64,000 bases of DNA from Pseudomonas lactis (GCF_001439845.1 NZ_JYLO01000009.1:285665-349664); one strand, 5' to 3'. Counted from the stretch's first letter, positions 17,194 to 25,897 are shown. Notes: generated by a model not told the origin, from the sequence alone. Numbers and translations: made by a program.

Positions 17194-19070
17194 GTCCTGC
17201 TCAATCGTTGGTTGATCCATTCCGCACAGGCCTGGGCATGCATTTTTTTCCGGTTTCGATTTGTATAGCGCGACATGGATAGTGTTTGGTCGGGCCATTC
17301 CAGGTTAATGGCGAGCTCACCCGATTTGATCTTTGCCCAAAACCATTGATAGGCCCGGTCAACCCTGGAGCCCGACTTAGGTGTGCGATTGCGGAGCCCT
17401 CTCAGTTGTATCGTCACCAGGTGTTTGGGAGTCAATTTTGCTAACGTTTCGCCCCAGGCACTTTCATCCATTTGGATTTCTGCAGAGGCCAACGATTTCC
17501 CGTTTTCGCGAACCGAAAAAAGACGGCAGATGCCCCGATAAGCACTGTAGTCGTAACCATCAATGCAATGGCCCAGCGCTCGATGTTCCGCATCAAGATC
17601 GGCGGGGCACTTCAGTTCGATAATTTGCAGCCCATTTGGACTCACGAGGGGTGTGCTGGTTGAATAAAGCAGCGGCTTCCAGGGCGTTAAAGAGTCTGTT
17701 CTTGTTTGTGGATCTACTGCATCTAAAGCCTCACGGATGTCTATCAACGCGAGGTGAAAGCCATTCACCAAGCTGGCGATCTGGTGATAGGAAGCAGTAG
17801 CAATGAAGCTTTTGAGTTTCTGCAGTGCTTCACCAGAAGCTGGTCCGTCGCTCTCATCAACGTTGTTAAAGAGCTCGTTCAGGTCTCGAAAGTCGTCGGC
17901 GATTTTGGACCAATTGTCGTCCGACCAATCAGTTGGACACCCTGACAGCAGCCTGTTCCAGTCCTGCGTTTGATCCAGCAGTTGATACGGGATTTTATCC
18001 AGCAGCGCGAAGAGAGTGATCCAGTGCGCTTTTTTAAGAGGACGGCGATTGCCCAGTGAGGCTCCCAGCAGCAGTCGATGCCAGGGTCCTTGTGGCCCCT
18101 CGCGGCTGATACGGGTCAATGCACTGCCGGTATCGAATACCCGCTGTTGACCCAGGTAGCGCACTGCAGCGCGCGGCGCCTGTAGCAGCCAAGCCAGTGT
18201 GTCGGAAAGGGGGAGGCCCGCGTCGGCTATGCGACCTACCAGGCACTCTTCAGCGGAAATCAAATAACGGTCCTCACTCCAGTATGGGCGCCACGCCTGA
18301 AGTTCATCCCATGGGCAGTTCATGTATACCTGCTGCTGCCCATCCCACGGCCACGGCCATTGATCTGCTAGTACCAGAAGTGGAATCAGTACTGGCTGGG
18401 CTTTTAGGGCCTGAAGGCGGCGTTTTCGGTCACCTTGAGCCAGCCAGTTATAGAGCTTGGGTGAGGGACATTGCGCTGAACGAATGGCGAATAAAAGCTC
18501 TTGGTCCAGACACTGGCAAAACTGCTTCAGCGTGCTGCCAATCTGCTTCAGGTAAAATCGGGTGCGGGGATTGAAGTACCGATTGTTGCTCGCCGTCCAA
18601 TCGAAGCCGCGGCGATTAAAGCTTCCTAGATCTTCAATCGAAAGGGCTTTCGCCCTCTCTCCAGCAGACTTGCAGAAGGAGGTCAGTAGGACGTCTGCAT
18701 ACCAGCGTTTTTCAAACCTGAGCAGTAGCTGCTGGGCCACCATTGCGGTGGGTTTTCTCTTATGCACGCGGTCCTTGCTGAAGATTTTGCAGGCCTTAAC
18801 CTGATGACCATCGAAGTACTGGAGGTGATCGCCGATTCTGGCCAGGAGCCGCCGTGTTTGATCATCTGTAGAGGGCAGGGCTACGCACCAGCAACGAGTA
18901 TGGACAGTGGAACTCAGATAGGTATCGATGAAGGAGGTCAGCTGGGAGGGCGGTACGTTAAATTGTAAAGCCCAGGTCTGGGCGACTTCAATTTGCCGGT
19001 CTGAGAACTTCTCCAGCTTCGGCGCTAAGATGCGCAGCCCCACCACCGATTGTCTCTTCTGTACGCTCAC
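17190..19070 (-). CDS. PcfJ-domain protein of unknown function
   Basis: 626 residues. GTG 19070 is chosen because AGGAGG lies 6 bp upstream; a TTG at 19088 would be inside that site. The first 450 residues show no domain I recognise. The C-terminal part from about residue 465 carries EHRALGHCIDGYDYSAYRGICRLFSVR..., the His-Cys containing signature of the PcfJ-like family known from conjugative plasmids and ICEs. The biochemical role of that family is not established. It is coupled by ATGA overlap to the SNF2 helicase gene downstream and lies 110 bp after topB, which suggests that the pair acts together. Confidence 0.72.
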   Translation of the reverse strand: MSVQKRQSVVGLRILAPKLEKFSDRQIEVAQTWALQFNVPPSQLTSFIDTYLSSTVHTRCWCVALPSTDDQTRRLLARIGDHLQYFDGHQVKACKIFSKDRVHKRKPTAMVAQQLLLRFEKRWYADVLLTSFCKSAGERAKALSIEDLGSFNRRGFDWTASNNRYFNPRTRFYLKQIGSTLKQFCQCLDQELLFAIRSAQCPSPKLYNWLAQGDRKRRLQALKAQPVLIPLLVLADQWPWPWDGQQQVYMNCPWDELQAWRPYWSEDRYLISAEECLVGRIADAGLPLSDTLAWLLQAPRAAVRYLGQQRVFDTGSALTRISREGPQGPWHRLLLGASLGNRRPLKKAHWITLFALLDKIPYQLLDQTQDWNRLLSGCPTDWSDDNWSKIADDFRDLNELFNNVDESDGPASGEALQKLKSFIATASYHQIASLVNGFHLALIDIREALDAVDPQTRTDSLTPWKPLLYSTSTPLVSPNGLQIIELKCPADLDAEHRALGHCIDGYDYSAYRGICRLFSVRENGKSLASAEIQMDESAWGETLAKLTPKHLVTIQLRGLRNRTPKSGSRVDRAYQWFWAKIKSGELAINLEWPDQTLSMSRYTNRNRKKMHAQACAEWINQRLSRT

Positions 19071-19180
19071 CCATGACCTCCTCTGCAATTTCGCAGAGGA
19101 CTGTCAGGTATAGGAATGGTGGGCTTCTAGGGTTAATGCGTAACGGCGTTGTCGGTGATTTATATCGGCAATGGCAGAAG

Positions 19181-21085
19181 TCACACCCCTCTGGGTTTAT
19201 TGAGATCTGGTTTGCCATTCAAGTTTGGAAAACTCACCTTGCATCCATTCGATTTGAAGCCTGTGCAACCCCAAAAGTCATAGCCACCGCCCCCTTTTTT
19301 TTGTCGCCTTGCGAGGGGTTGATTGCACTTGGGACAGTTGAAAGCGCCACCTGCTGTGGCTGGGCGTGGAGCGGACGCCATCGGCACACTCGGCATTCCA
19401 CGTTGCTGAGACAGTTCCTCTTCCAGGCGTCTATGCAGACGCGCAACGACAGCTCCATAGGTGTCTTGGCCCTGGGCGACTTTGTCCAAATCCCGCTCCA
19501 GCTCCCTCGTAAAATCGAGCTCCACGAAACTGTAGAACCCTTCCAGCTTCGCGATTGTTTCCTCCCCCAGCGGCGCCGGTACCAGCTTGCGGCTTTTTTC
19601 CTCAATCATTCCTTTGCTGGTGATGTTCTTCAAGATCGAGGCGAACGTGCTGGGACGACCAATACCGCGGCGCTCCATTTCTTTGATTAGACTGGCCTTG
19701 GTGTAGCGGGATGGCGGCTGAGTTTTCTTCTTCAGCAGTTCTCCGTTGTGCACAGAGATGATCTGTTTTGGTGTGAGTGCAGGAACTGGGTTGCTCGCTG
19801 CTCCATCTTCCTCATCGTCTGTGTCATCGCCCTTGAGCAGTTTCCGCCACCCAGGATGAAAAAGGGTTTCACCAGTTGCATTGAATCGCAAAGCCTTACC
19901 ATTTGGGCCAACCGCGAGCAGTTTTACAGCACGCACGTCGAATACCGCCGCTTCGATCTGGCTGGCCAGCGCCCGGACCCAAATCAACTTGTACAGGGCG
20001 AGTTCCTCGTCGTTCTCACCAGCTTTTGTATCAGCCCAATGCGTCGGGGTAATAGCGGGGTGGCCTTCCTGCGCGCCTTCGGCGGCCTTGAATGTACGTC
20101 GCTCGTCGACGGTCTTCAATCCGATAGATCTAGCTACGGTTCTAATATCCTCCATGGCCTCGTCTGGTACGTTGGGATTATCCGTCCTGTGGTAGGTGAT
20201 CACGCCTTGTTCATACAATCGCTGGGCGACTTGCATGGTCTTGTCCGGGTCCCATTTCAAGGCGTTGCTGGCTGCTTGTTGAAGGGTGGAAGAGATGAAG
20301 GGCGCGGGTGGGTGGCGCTCGGCCTTGCGGTCTTCACAGGACTCGACGACGACATTACGTGTGCCGGCGACGAGTCGGGCCAGGTTGGCATCTTGAACGT
20401 AAGGAAAGTCTTTGCTCGCGAAATCCGGTACCGGTTGCCAGTCTGCATACCAGGTGGTGCCCTGATTCATATCCACAAAGTTCAGACGCACACCGAAGTG
20501 GTTGATTACCTGAAAGTTGCGGATCTCGCGCTCGCGCAAAACCACCAGGTATACGGCAGGCGATTGCACGCGGCCTGCAGAGGTGGGCTTGCCCATCAGT
20601 CGGCGTAGCTCCTGAGTCACCAGGTAACCCACCAAACGATCAAGTACACGCCGGCATTCTTGTGACGCGACTCTGTTCAAATCGATTTGGCGAGGATTGG
20701 CTAGAGCCTCTGCGACACGCTTCAGGGTGATTTCATTGAAGGTGATGCGTTTGTAGGATTTGACCGCCAGTACCTGCTGGATGTGCCAGCTGATGCTTTC
20801 ACCTTCGCGATCCGGATCGGTTGCGAGGTAGATTTCATCGGCCTGTTTAGCTGCGGCCTTGATGGTCCGCACGGCCTTGGCGCTCTTATCCAGGATCTCG
20901 TACACCGGTGTGTAATTTTTGCGGACGCCTGTGGTGATCATGCTGTCGTCCTGCCCTCTGGCGGGCAAGTCACGTATGTGCCCACCACTGGCGACAACCA
21001 ACCAGTGTTCGCCTGGGCGCAGTTTCTTCATCATTGGCTGAAGCTTTTTCAGCTTCCCAGGTGCCTCGATGATCAATAGCTTCAC
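19181..21085 (-). CDS. topB: Topoisomerase III-like type IA topoisomerase of ICE
   Basis: 634 residues from GTG 21085, with AAGGGG 6-7 bp upstream; the N-terminus VKLLIIEAPGK then matches the Toprim start. Toprim acid residues appear in IEAPGK and TDPDREGE; the catalytic tyrosine lies in GVITYHRTDN near residue 305. A C-terminal zinc-ribbon CPKC...GCTGF...C follows at about residue 590. It relaxes or decatenates single-stranded DNA, probably when the ICE replicates as a circle or during transfer. A topB gene is part of the conserved core of PFGI-1/PAPI-1-class elements. Confidence 0.92.
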   Translation of the reverse strand: MKLLIIEAPGKLKKLQPMMKKLRPGEHWLVVASGGHIRDLPARGQDDSMITTGVRKNYTPVYEILDKSAKAVRTIKAAAKQADEIYLATDPDREGESISWHIQQVLAVKSYKRITFNEITLKRVAEALANPRQIDLNRVASQECRRVLDRLVGYLVTQELRRLMGKPTSAGRVQSPAVYLVVLREREIRNFQVINHFGVRLNFVDMNQGTTWYADWQPVPDFASKDFPYVQDANLARLVAGTRNVVVESCEDRKAERHPPAPFISSTLQQAASNALKWDPDKTMQVAQRLYEQGVITYHRTDNPNVPDEAMEDIRTVARSIGLKTVDERRTFKAAEGAQEGHPAITPTHWADTKAGENDEELALYKLIWVRALASQIEAAVFDVRAVKLLAVGPNGKALRFNATGETLFHPGWRKLLKGDDTDDEEDGAASNPVPALTPKQIISVHNGELLKKKTQPPSRYTKASLIKEMERRGIGRPSTFASILKNITSKGMIEEKSRKLVPAPLGEETIAKLEGFYSFVELDFTRELERDLDKVAQGQDTYGAVVARLHRRLEEELSQQRGMPSVPMASAPRPATAGGAFNCPKCNQPLARRQKKGGGGYDFWGCTGFKSNGCKVSFPNLNGKPDLNKPRGV

Positions 21086-21184
21086 GGTGTGCCCCTTCTC
21101 AATTATGCAGAGCGGGACTGTCACGTCATGGCAGGTAAGGCTTCAATGGGAAATGGTCAATGCACAACGGGAGGCTTTTAGCGG

Positions 21185-21382
21185 CTAGAGGTCCAGCGTC
21201 AGCTGCTGTTCCTGGGCAAAGCCCTTTAGCCACGACGCGCGCATCGCAGGATGGTGGTAAGGGCAGTCATACACCCGTAGCCCTTTTCGGGCGGCGTCAG
21301 CACCGGCTATTTGAACGGCAGTATGGGGGTTATTGAATTGCCGCCTATCTGCTGGTTTCAAAGAAGTTCGAGATTGCGCCAT
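21185..21382 (-). CDS. Rmf/CrpP-like small protein
   Basis: 65 residues. The second half, GADAARKGLRVYDCPYHHPAMRASWLKGF, has the pattern of ribosome modulation factor (Gly-x-x-Ala...Gly...CPY...WLxGW) and even more of the 65-residue CrpP proteins on Pseudomonas plasmids and ICEs. CrpP was described as a ciprofloxacin-modifying resistance protein; that activity is disputed, and the fold suggests ribosome or RNA binding. Only weak ribosome binding sequence before ATG 21382. It lies 99 bp upstream of topB, so it may be the start of that transcript. Confidence 0.68.
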   Translation of the reverse strand: MAQSRTSLKPADRRQFNNPHTAVQIAGADAARKGLRVYDCPYHHPAMRASWLKGFAQEQQLTLDL

Positions 21383-21560
21383 TGGCTATCGGTCCCCGAA
21401 GAACAGATCTATCAGACAGTAACATCACGAATAGCGCATTTTTTTGCATCAAAAACGGAAGTTTTAAACTTCTGTGCTTGAGATAGCCGAATGGAAGTGT
21501 GACTCAACCTGAAAGTTAACGAATGGCGCGATTTTTTGCCAACCAATTGGCGGTTTGATG

Positions 21561-21986
21561 TCAATTCGAAGCTGGCTCGTCCGTCCAGTTCGCAACTCTG
21601 ATCCACGCGATGAAGTCCTGAGTGGATTGTCCGCTTTGAACACGTAGTTGTTCCAGCTTGCCGTATAAGTGTTCAGTCATTTCGTCGTCGTCGTCAAAGT
21701 CGACGCGGTATTCAGTATCTAAGCGGTATTCATCGAGCAAGGTGTTGATAAATCGGCGGGCTTGCCAGGTATCAAGGTCTGTCTCTCCACGGCCCCCCAT
21801 CAGATACTCTCCCGTTCGCCACCCAACTGGAGCCCATGATGCTCGGTTTATGTCCAGGGTGAGCCCGTAGTAGTCCGGAGCATTCACCTCGCTTTCATCA
21901 AAGTAAGCCCAGTAAACACGGCCTAAAGCTGGGTGCTCTGCGCCAATGACAACGTACCCTGTTGGGTCCCTCAAAACTTCATCCAT
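21561..21986 (-). CDS. Unknown acidic protein
   Basis: 141 residues from ATG 21986, which has AGGA 7 bp upstream. Not recognised. It is acidic, with a run of aspartates (VDFDDDDEMTEHLYGK) near residue 97 and a tryptophan-rich end (FIAWIRVANWTDEPASN). No signal peptide or membrane helix. It stands between ssb and the CrpP-like gene, with a 178-bp gap on its 3' side containing only a 7-1-7 inverted repeat at 21458-21472. A DNA-mimic type of protein is one possible reading of the charge, but nothing else supports it. Confidence 0.62.
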   Translation of the reverse strand: MDEVLRDPTGYVVIGAEHPALGRVYWAYFDESEVNAPDYYGLTLDINRASWAPVGWRTGEYLMGGRGETDLDTWQARRFINTLLDEYRLDTEYRVDFDDDDEMTEHLYGKLEQLRVQSGQSTQDFIAWIRVANWTDEPASN

Positions 21987-22096
21987 CGGCACGTCCTAAT
22001 TTGTAGTGGTTCTCTAATGAGGTCGGGGGAAACGATGAGCTGTTTCCCCCAACACCGACAGCTACACGAATGGGCCGAAAAATTAAGCCCCTGTTT

Positions 22097-22561
22097 TCAG
22101 AATTGCGGTGGATCGGTATCTGGATATTCATCCGGGCCTGGAGCTGGCTGCGGCCGCGATTCGGGTCTGTTGGACTGTTGCGAATTCTGGTTTTGCGAAG
22201 GCGCCAGATTCACCATGGTCACGCGGTGTGGCAGCATGCCGACCCGGCTGGCCTGGATTTTCAAAGCTTCGAATTCGCCATCGTCGTTCTTCCAACGGTC
22301 CATAACGGCGCGACCGGAAACCAGCACTCGCATACCTTTCTGGAACAGTTGCGAATAATGCTCGGCGTCCTTGTGCCACCACTCCACATTCGCCCAAAAA
22401 CCGCCACGATCTTCGTAGCCGCCTTTGCCATCCGGAATCGAATTGTCGAAGTAAACGTTGGCTCGCATGAGTCGACGTGGGTCTTTATTGCCGTTGGGGA
22501 ATTCTTTGAATTCCGGTGCAGAACCGATATTGCCTTCCCAGCCTTGTACGGGCGTGCCCAT
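22097..22561 (-). CDS. ssb: Single-stranded DNA-binding protein of ICE
   Basis: 154 residues; GGAG lies 7 bp before ATG 22561. An OB-fold of the SSB family (WANVEWWHKDAEHYSQLFQKGMRVLVSGRAV), then a Gln/Asn/Pro-rich linker and the acidic tip DTDPPQF, a variant of the DDDIPF tail that recruits partner enzymes. It coats the transferred single strand or the replicating circle. The N-terminal half is shorter and divergent from chromosomal SSB, as in ICE versions. Confidence 0.9.
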   Translation of the reverse strand: MGTPVQGWEGNIGSAPEFKEFPNGNKDPRRLMRANVYFDNSIPDGKGGYEDRGGFWANVEWWHKDAEHYSQLFQKGMRVLVSGRAVMDRWKNDDGEFEALKIQASRVGMLPHRVTMVNLAPSQNQNSQQSNRPESRPQPAPGPDEYPDTDPPQF

Positions 22562-22576
22562 GAGTATTCTCCGAGG

Positions 22577-23116
22577 TTATTGGTGTTGCGTTGGGTTGTT
22601 GAGCTGCTGCAGGCGAGCGGTATACACGGCCTCTGCCTGGCCCATTTTTTCTGCGCACTCGGCGGCCTGTTTGGTGATCGAGTGCAGCAAACTCATTTGC
22701 ATATTCAAGGTGATGCGCTGCAGCTCCATCACGTAAAGATCCTGCAGCATGGATTCCGGTGTTCTGGGTGAGCCCATCATTTCTGCCCAAACCCCTACGC
22801 CCATCCGCCGATCTGTCACCTGCTGCCATCTCAAAAACTGGGTGCCGGCTTGGGTGTTCTGCTCAGTCAACCGCACTGGAACTAGGGTGAATGGATATCG
22901 GCGGGCCTGGCTCAGCACTTCCTGGGCAAGAGCTTTTAAGTCCGATTCTTGAGCTCGGCAAAGATCGGCAAATTGGGTCAGCTCCCCCTTACCTTTAAAA
23001 GGCTTTAAAAGGCCCTTTAGTGAGGCAGCCTGTTGCAGTCGCTGAAAGGCTTCCTGTTGCAGTGGCCGGAAGGCGGTCTGTTGCAGCGACCCATCATTGG
23101 AGGGAATCTGGCCCAT
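22577..23116 (-). CDS. DUF3158 family ICE protein
   Basis: 179 residues, rich in Gln and Leu, mostly predicted helical. It matches in outline the DUF3158 proteins that accompany ssb in PFGI-1-class elements (LKGLLKPFKGKGELTQFADL; LYVMELQRITLNMQMSLLHS). No catalytic motif. Lies 15 bp before ssb and 5 bp after the TIGR03761-type gene, so it is in the same transcript. Role unknown, presumably in DNA maintenance. Confidence 0.75.
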   Translation of the reverse strand: MGQIPSNDGSLQQTAFRPLQQEAFQRLQQAASLKGLLKPFKGKGELTQFADLCRAQESDLKALAQEVLSQARRYPFTLVPVRLTEQNTQAGTQFLRWQQVTDRRMGVGVWAEMMGSPRTPESMLQDLYVMELQRITLNMQMSLLHSITKQAAECAEKMGQAEAVYTARLQQLNNPTQHQ

Positions 23117-23121
23117 GCTCT

Positions 23122-23847
23122 TTAACCCTCAACGGGGTCATCGAGATGATCATCCGTCTCGGTTTGCTGCTGACCGCGGATGATCGGTGGCGCGAAATTC
23201 GAACGGCGGGTGCCTTCCAGGATGTCTTGTGGCAGCTCACCGTACCGCTCGTACATTTTGCGGGCTGCTTCAGCCTTGGCATTGTTTGCAGCGAAGTCGT
23301 CGCGGGCAGCGCCTGAGTACTTATAGATCTGGGCCAGACCAAACAGTCTCCGCAGTACCGCTGCGCCTTCGTCGATCCAGGTTTCCATATCGTGGCGCCC
23401 GACAAGGCCAACGTGCTGGGCCAACAGAATGCGTCTGACAATTTCGTCGTAGTTCGTCAGCAGGTACACAGCCTGAAATCCCAGGGGATTGGAGATGTAC
23501 AGCGGGAGGCTGACAGGCTGGATCGAGAGGTTTTCGCTAATGCTGATGGCCGGTGGAAGAGAGGCCATGGCTGTGTCCAGGCGATCTTCGATGGTCTTTA
23601 ACGCTTCCTTGGAATCGTTGATCTTTTCCTCGAGGAGGATCATCCACCAGTCAGAGTAGGGATCATCCTGTTGGGCGCCTCGAGACATTCGATTGACGAC
23701 AGTGCAGAACCCTGACAGACCAATGATGCCGGCTTTGAGGTCATTTTTAGGGCGCCCCATCCATATACGAGCGGCGTGGTGAGTGTGAAGGGTGAGCTTC
23801 ACATCGCTGCGCAGTGAACCGATGTTGAGCCGGAAGTTATCAGCCAT
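23122..23847 (-). CDS. TIGR03761-type ICE protein
   Basis: 241 residues from ATG 23847; an ATG at 23886 has no ribosome binding site, while AAGGA lies 12 bp before the chosen one. Starts MADNFRLNIGSLRSDVKL. The features match the conserved PFL_4669-type ICE proteins: SGFCTVVNRM, a DPYSDWWMILLEEKI segment and a DDFAANNAKAEAARKMYERYG helix. No enzymatic motif. It is directly next to the 57-bp repeat array, so a role in recognising that DNA is possible but unproven. Confidence 0.75.
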   Translation of the reverse strand: MADNFRLNIGSLRSDVKLTLHTHHAARIWMGRPKNDLKAGIIGLSGFCTVVNRMSRGAQQDDPYSDWWMILLEEKINDSKEALKTIEDRLDTAMASLPPAISISENLSIQPVSLPLYISNPLGFQAVYLLTNYDEIVRRILLAQHVGLVGRHDMETWIDEGAAVLRRLFGLAQIYKYSGAARDDFAANNAKAEAARKMYERYGELPQDILEGTRRSNFAPPIIRGQQQTETDDHLDDPVEG

Positions 23848-23963
23848 GGTGCAGTGTTTCCTTGGGAAGAGGATTGACGTACCCATGCTGCAATTTGGCT
23901 ATAGGAGACGCAGCATTAAATACGTAGCCCGATGGAAGGGGATTTGTTGAGGCTTCTATATAG

Positions 23964-24590
23964 GAAGAGCTGAAACTCGCCGGTGCGGACCGAATCCCTT
24001 GCGTGGCGGCCACCTCCGGTGCCGGATGCTGTCAGGGTGTTGTGGGCCACAACACTTGCCATGTCGCCGGCACGGATGCCGGATCCTGCCAAGGTGGTGC
24101 GGGCCGCACCACTTATATGGCTGCCACCTCCGGTGCCGGATGCTGTCAGGGTGTTGTGGGCCACAACACTTGCCGTGTCGCCGGCACGGATGCCGGATCC
24201 TGCCAAGGTGGTGCGGGCCGCACCACTTATATGGCGGCCACCTCCGGTGCCGGATGCTGTCAGGGTGTTGTGGGCCACAACACTTGCCATGTCGCCGGCA
24301 CGGATGCCGGATCCTGCCAAGGTGGTGCGGGCCGCACCACTTATATGGCGGCCACCTCCGGTGCCGGATGCTGTCAGGGTGTTGTGGGCCACAACACTTG
24401 CCGTGTCGCTGGCACGAATGCCGGATCCTGGGCAAGTGATTTGGGCCGAGTCACTTGCGTGGCGGCCGCGGCGTATTTCGGTTCCTGTCAGGGTGTTGCG
24501 GGCCGCAACACTTGCTGTGTAGCTGGCACAGATTCCGGTCACGACCGCTTCGCTCTGGGCCGCGTTACCACGATATTCTGGTTGTCCACC
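23964..24590. repeat. 57-bp direct-repeat array, probable ICE replication origin
   Basis: Nine well conserved 57-bp units begin at 24021, 24078, 24135, 24192, 24249, 24306, 24363, 24420 and 24477; degenerate units flank them at 23964 and 24534. Two unit types alternate, so the true period is 114 bp. Each conserved unit holds a 9-bp inverted repeat around one G: GTGTTGTGG/CCACAACAC in odd units, GTGGTGCGG/CCGCACCAC in even ones. A second hairpin CCGGCA-cgga-TGCCGG spans odd-even junctions. pKLC102, a plasmid of the same class, has an oriV made of 57-bp repeats, so an origin is likely. Reading frames stay open across the array only because 57 is divisible by three. Confidence 0.85.
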
Positions 24591-24595
24591 TGACA

Positions 24596-25897
24596 TCATG
24601 GATGTGTACCCCGATTAGGCTTCAGCAGATGCAGCATTCCGCTGAGTGTGTGTTTTGCGGTTTGTATCGACTCAGGGCTACGCGTCTGCGTTAGCGTCTT
24701 CGTCGGCTGCTCTGCGCCCTCTGGCGGGGCTGAAGCGTCTTGACGCTCGGGGCTCGCTTTTGCCTTGTCGTCAGGGTTCCATTGGCTGTTGAAATCGCCG
24801 CGAACGGCCATGCCGACGAGCGTCATTAAGTATCCAAGCGGGTTTCGGACCCCTCCCGAGTCACAGCGGTGGACCCATTGTTTGATGAGCGCGGTTTTCA
24901 ACTCTGCTGGAACCTTTTGCAGCGCCAGGACCGCGTTCTGTTTTTGCTCGACCGGTAGTCGATGCAGTGCACCGAGCAAATCGGCAGCGATGTCGTTTGG
25001 TGTGGGCGGTACATGTACAGAGCTTTTACAAACATCTTTGTGTGTATCTGTATACGTACTATATGAGTTCGGATGCCGAACTAAGTCCGAACTCAGTGAT
25101 TTACGGCTGAGTTCGGCATCCGAACTCTGCTCCAAAGCGATTCGCTCTTCGCCTTTTTCACTGAGTTCGGTATCCGAACTCAGTGGAGATAGAGCTATAT
25201 TTTGCTGAGTTCGGATTCCGAACTCAGTCGCTTTAAGAACGACTGGAGCCTGCGCTTTGGTCCAGGCCTGGCTATTCATGCGGGATTCGATGATGTCCAG
25301 CCTGCTAGGTAAGCGTTGGCCAACATCAGGATCAGCTGCAAATTCCTTCCAGGCAATTTCTGCCACTTCGCGAATCACCTTGGTCTGGTGCTGCATTGAC
25401 TGCGCGAGTAGCTGCAAGTAGTCCTTGTCGAACTCTATAGCTTCGGCCGGTGTGACCGGTTCGTCGTGAAGCAGGTAGACGTTGCCTTGCACTTGTCCAC
25501 TCAGATCATTGCGCACCCGTCGCCCCAGGCTAAGCCAACGGGTGAGACGTAAGGTCACTAATGCTTTTGATACAGTTTCACGCGAGGCAGGCCTACCGGG
25601 TTGCATACCCAAATATGGCCGCAGTTGGTCATAGGTAGGGAACGCCGTAAGGCCGTCGTCATTGATCAGTAGGCGAAATACCTGCCAGGTGTTTCTTTCA
25701 AGCGGGGTTAAGCGATCATCCAAAAGCAATCGGCGAGGAACCGTTTCGTGTGGGTTCCCGCTGAAAATAATTCCGGAGTAGGGGGAAGACCCTTCAATCC
25801 CCGGAGGCGCCGACTCTTTTTTCTGAAGCAAATGAGCTTCAAGGTGACCCGAGGCCGAGTCTAAAAGCGTCGACAAGGGAAGCCGAGACAACCTCAT
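24596..25897 (-). CDS. STY4528-type pathogenicity-island replication protein
   Basis: 433 residues; ATG 25897 overlaps the DUF2857-gene stop. The N-terminal part (about residues 55-175) looks like a winged-helix replication initiator domain (LTPLERNTWQVFRLLINDDG ... RETVSKALVTLRLTRWLSLG). A linker at residues 220-280 is followed by a helical C-terminal domain (LGALHRLPVEQKQNAVLALQ). Proteins of this kind are called STY4528-family replication proteins in SPI-7-like islands. The gene lies directly beside the 57-bp array. The linker is encoded by DNA carrying four long palindromes in different frames (see the repeat entry), so the DNA, not the peptide, is conserved there. Confidence 0.8.
   Translation of the reverse strand: MRLSRLPLSTLLDSASGHLEAHLLQKKESAPPGIEGSSPYSGIIFSGNPHETVPRRLLLDDRLTPLERNTWQVFRLLINDDGLTAFPTYDQLRPYLGMQPGRPASRETVSKALVTLRLTRWLSLGRRVRNDLSGQVQGNVYLLHDEPVTPAEAIEFDKDYLQLLAQSMQHQTKVIREVAEIAWKEFAADPDVGQRLPSRLDIIESRMNSQAWTKAQAPVVLKATEFGIRTQQNIALSPLSSDTELSEKGEERIALEQSSDAELSRKSLSSDLVRHPNSYSTYTDTHKDVCKSSVHVPPTPNDIAADLLGALHRLPVEQKQNAVLALQKVPAELKTALIKQWVHRCDSGGVRNPLGYLMTLVGMAVRGDFNSQWNPDDKAKASPERQDASAPPEGAEQPTKTLTQTRSPESIQTAKHTLSGMLHLLKPNRGTHP
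25066..25227. repeat. Four palindromes inside the replication gene
   Basis: Core AGTTCGGnnnCCGAACT. Copies: 25066-25082 (arms 7), 25109-25127 (arms 8), 25160-25184 (arms 11) and 25205-25227 (arms 10), all with a 3-bp centre; a half-site CCGAACTCAG lies at 25087-25096. Centres are 44, 54 and 44 bp apart. On the coding strand they read in different frames (TEFGIRTQ, LSSDTELS, SSDAELS, LVRHPNS), so the nucleotide sequence is what repeats. An AT-rich stretch (about 25021-25064) adjoins them. They look like dimer-binding iterons for initiation or autoregulation. Confidence 0.85.

Noticed and set aside
24021..24533. CRISPR array
   Set aside because: Units are contiguous with no unique spacers and there are no cas genes; the repeats alternate between two types.
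23916..24599. Long open frames on both strands across the repeat array, with repetitive peptides of up to 227 residues
   Set aside because: 57 bp equals 19 codons, so any frame without a stop in one unit stays open. There is no ribosome binding site, the peptides are low-complexity, and compensatory changes keep hairpins rather than amino acids.
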